Positions 63,181 through 64,000 of a stretch of 64,000 nucleotides of DNA are shown in pieces. The stretch's first letter is position 1, and every line of letters begins with the position of its first letter. The notes under the pieces were generated by a model. It saw nothing but the letters and a program-made list of their open reading frames with translations. It was not told the origin of the DNA and ran no database searches. The stretch is taken from NCBI GenBank assembly GCA_003024785.1, contig PUQB01000781.1, positions 1-64,000 on the forward strand. Direction: 5' to 3'. The translations under genes and the position numbers were made by a program. Source of the stretch: Selaginella tamariscina (taxonomy: Eukaryota > Streptophyta > Lycopodiopsida > Selaginellales > Selaginellaceae).

Positions 63181-64000
63181 TGGTTTTTAACTATTTATGT
63201 GTTTCACATATTTAATTTTCAATTAATTATTTTAAGTTAAATTTTATCCAGTTAGTTGATTAATTATTAGTTAAACAGTACATTAATTATGAATTACAAC
63301 CTTAAGATGCTTTCGTGTCAAAGTTTTACGAGTTCGATATAAATCTTAGTTTTATAATTGTACATTTGAACAAGAATTAATTTTGAAATAAATATAAATT
63401 TAAAGTTTTTTGTTTTAATATACTGTATTTGATCATAATAGTTTTATAAATTGACGTAAATTTTTTAATAATTAATTCAATTTAAAATAAAATTAATTGA
63501 GCATGACAGTATGTAACAATATAAAATACACGCGTGCACGTGTACATACACACCCACGAGGGAAGTCATTTGAGAGAAGCTCCTTATCCTATTTATTTAC
63601 TTATACTAAATTATAATTAAAATCTATTAAACAATATATACTCAAATGTAAAAACCTATATAAGCATCTTAATTGGAGTATTTTCTTTAAATTTATATTT
63701 AAAAACTGGCCGTAGCAGTAGTTGATAGATTATTTATAAGAATGAAATTTAATTATGAAGAGAGATATATTTAATGAAATTATTTATGAAGGTCTAAATT
63801 AAATTATTATGCATAACTTCTAGTGCAATGATAGATTTGTAATAAAAGGGTTTATGAAATTTGCAGAATATTCATTTCTCAACTTAAAACATTTTTTAAT
63901 TTCTGTTCTGATTGTCGTATTGTCTATAGTTGATTAATATTTATATCAAATAAATGAAGTAATTAAAATTTATTTCTTAAATAGTACTCTCCTTTACCCG
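63181..64000. other. AT-rich intergenic DNA to the window end
   Basis: No gene, repeat or RNA gene recognised. Confidence 0.6.

Overview
This window looks like nuclear DNA from a land plant. It has an AT-rich intergenic background, Ty3/gypsy and hAT remnants, many microsatellites, and host genes with many short introns. Plant markers are a plant-type coilin, a GT37 fucosyltransferase and telo-box motifs upstream of start codons. A SPAG6/PF16 gene (axonemal central-pair protein) points to a lineage with flagellated sperm: bryophyte, lycophyte, fern, or cycad/Ginkgo grade. I cannot resolve it further.

Layout. 1-5.1 kb: decayed Ty3/gypsy pol with a long degenerate tail. 5.1-11.1 kb: AT-rich DNA with a GC-rich dispersed repeat at 9.1-10.4 kb. 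11.15-17.54 kb: Ty3/gypsy chromovirus with gag, protease, RT, RNase H, integrase and chromodomain, a full 3' LTR and a truncated, diverged 5' LTR. 17.5-25.9 kb: repeats, including a tandem duplication (20.28-23.0 and 23.03-24.9 kb) carrying hAT-type MITEs and a micro-inversion. 26.0-27.0 kb: bHLH gene (-). 29.0-33.6 kb: coilin (+), followed 37 bp after its stop by a 1.42-kb PIF/Harbinger-like element. 36.0-37.3 kb: small complex I B9/NDUFA3-like gene (+), with a broken copy of its exon 1 at 38.3 kb. 39.0-41.2 kb: GT37 fucosyltransferase (+). 41.8-43.4 kb: rearranged locus of unknown origin. 44.2-46.0 kb: F-box/LRR-like gene (+). 46.6-48.4 kb: dead hAT transposase (-). 49.0-52.9 kb: truncated second chromovirus copy (-). 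55.8-57.7 kb: WDR55-like gene (+). 57.9-59.9 kb: SPAG6 (-). 60.8-62.6 kb: U2AF35 (+).

The host genes do not form a pathway. Coilin and U2AF35 are nuclear RNA-processing factors, WDR55 is nucleolar, SPAG6 is axonemal, the NDUFA3-like protein is mitochondrial and the fucosyltransferase is Golgi.

A cross-cutting observation: coding frames in WDR55, SPAG6, U2AF35 and the chromovirus, all otherwise conserved, are broken by single-base length changes, mostly lost bases in short homopolymers. Splice sites stay intact. This looks like residual consensus error more than biological decay, so several 'broken' genes here are probably intact in the organism. I found no clearly new biological system. The best leads are the duplicated MITE locus with its empty-site control, a repeat-borne unknown ORF family, and microsatellites that begin exactly at 5' splice sites.
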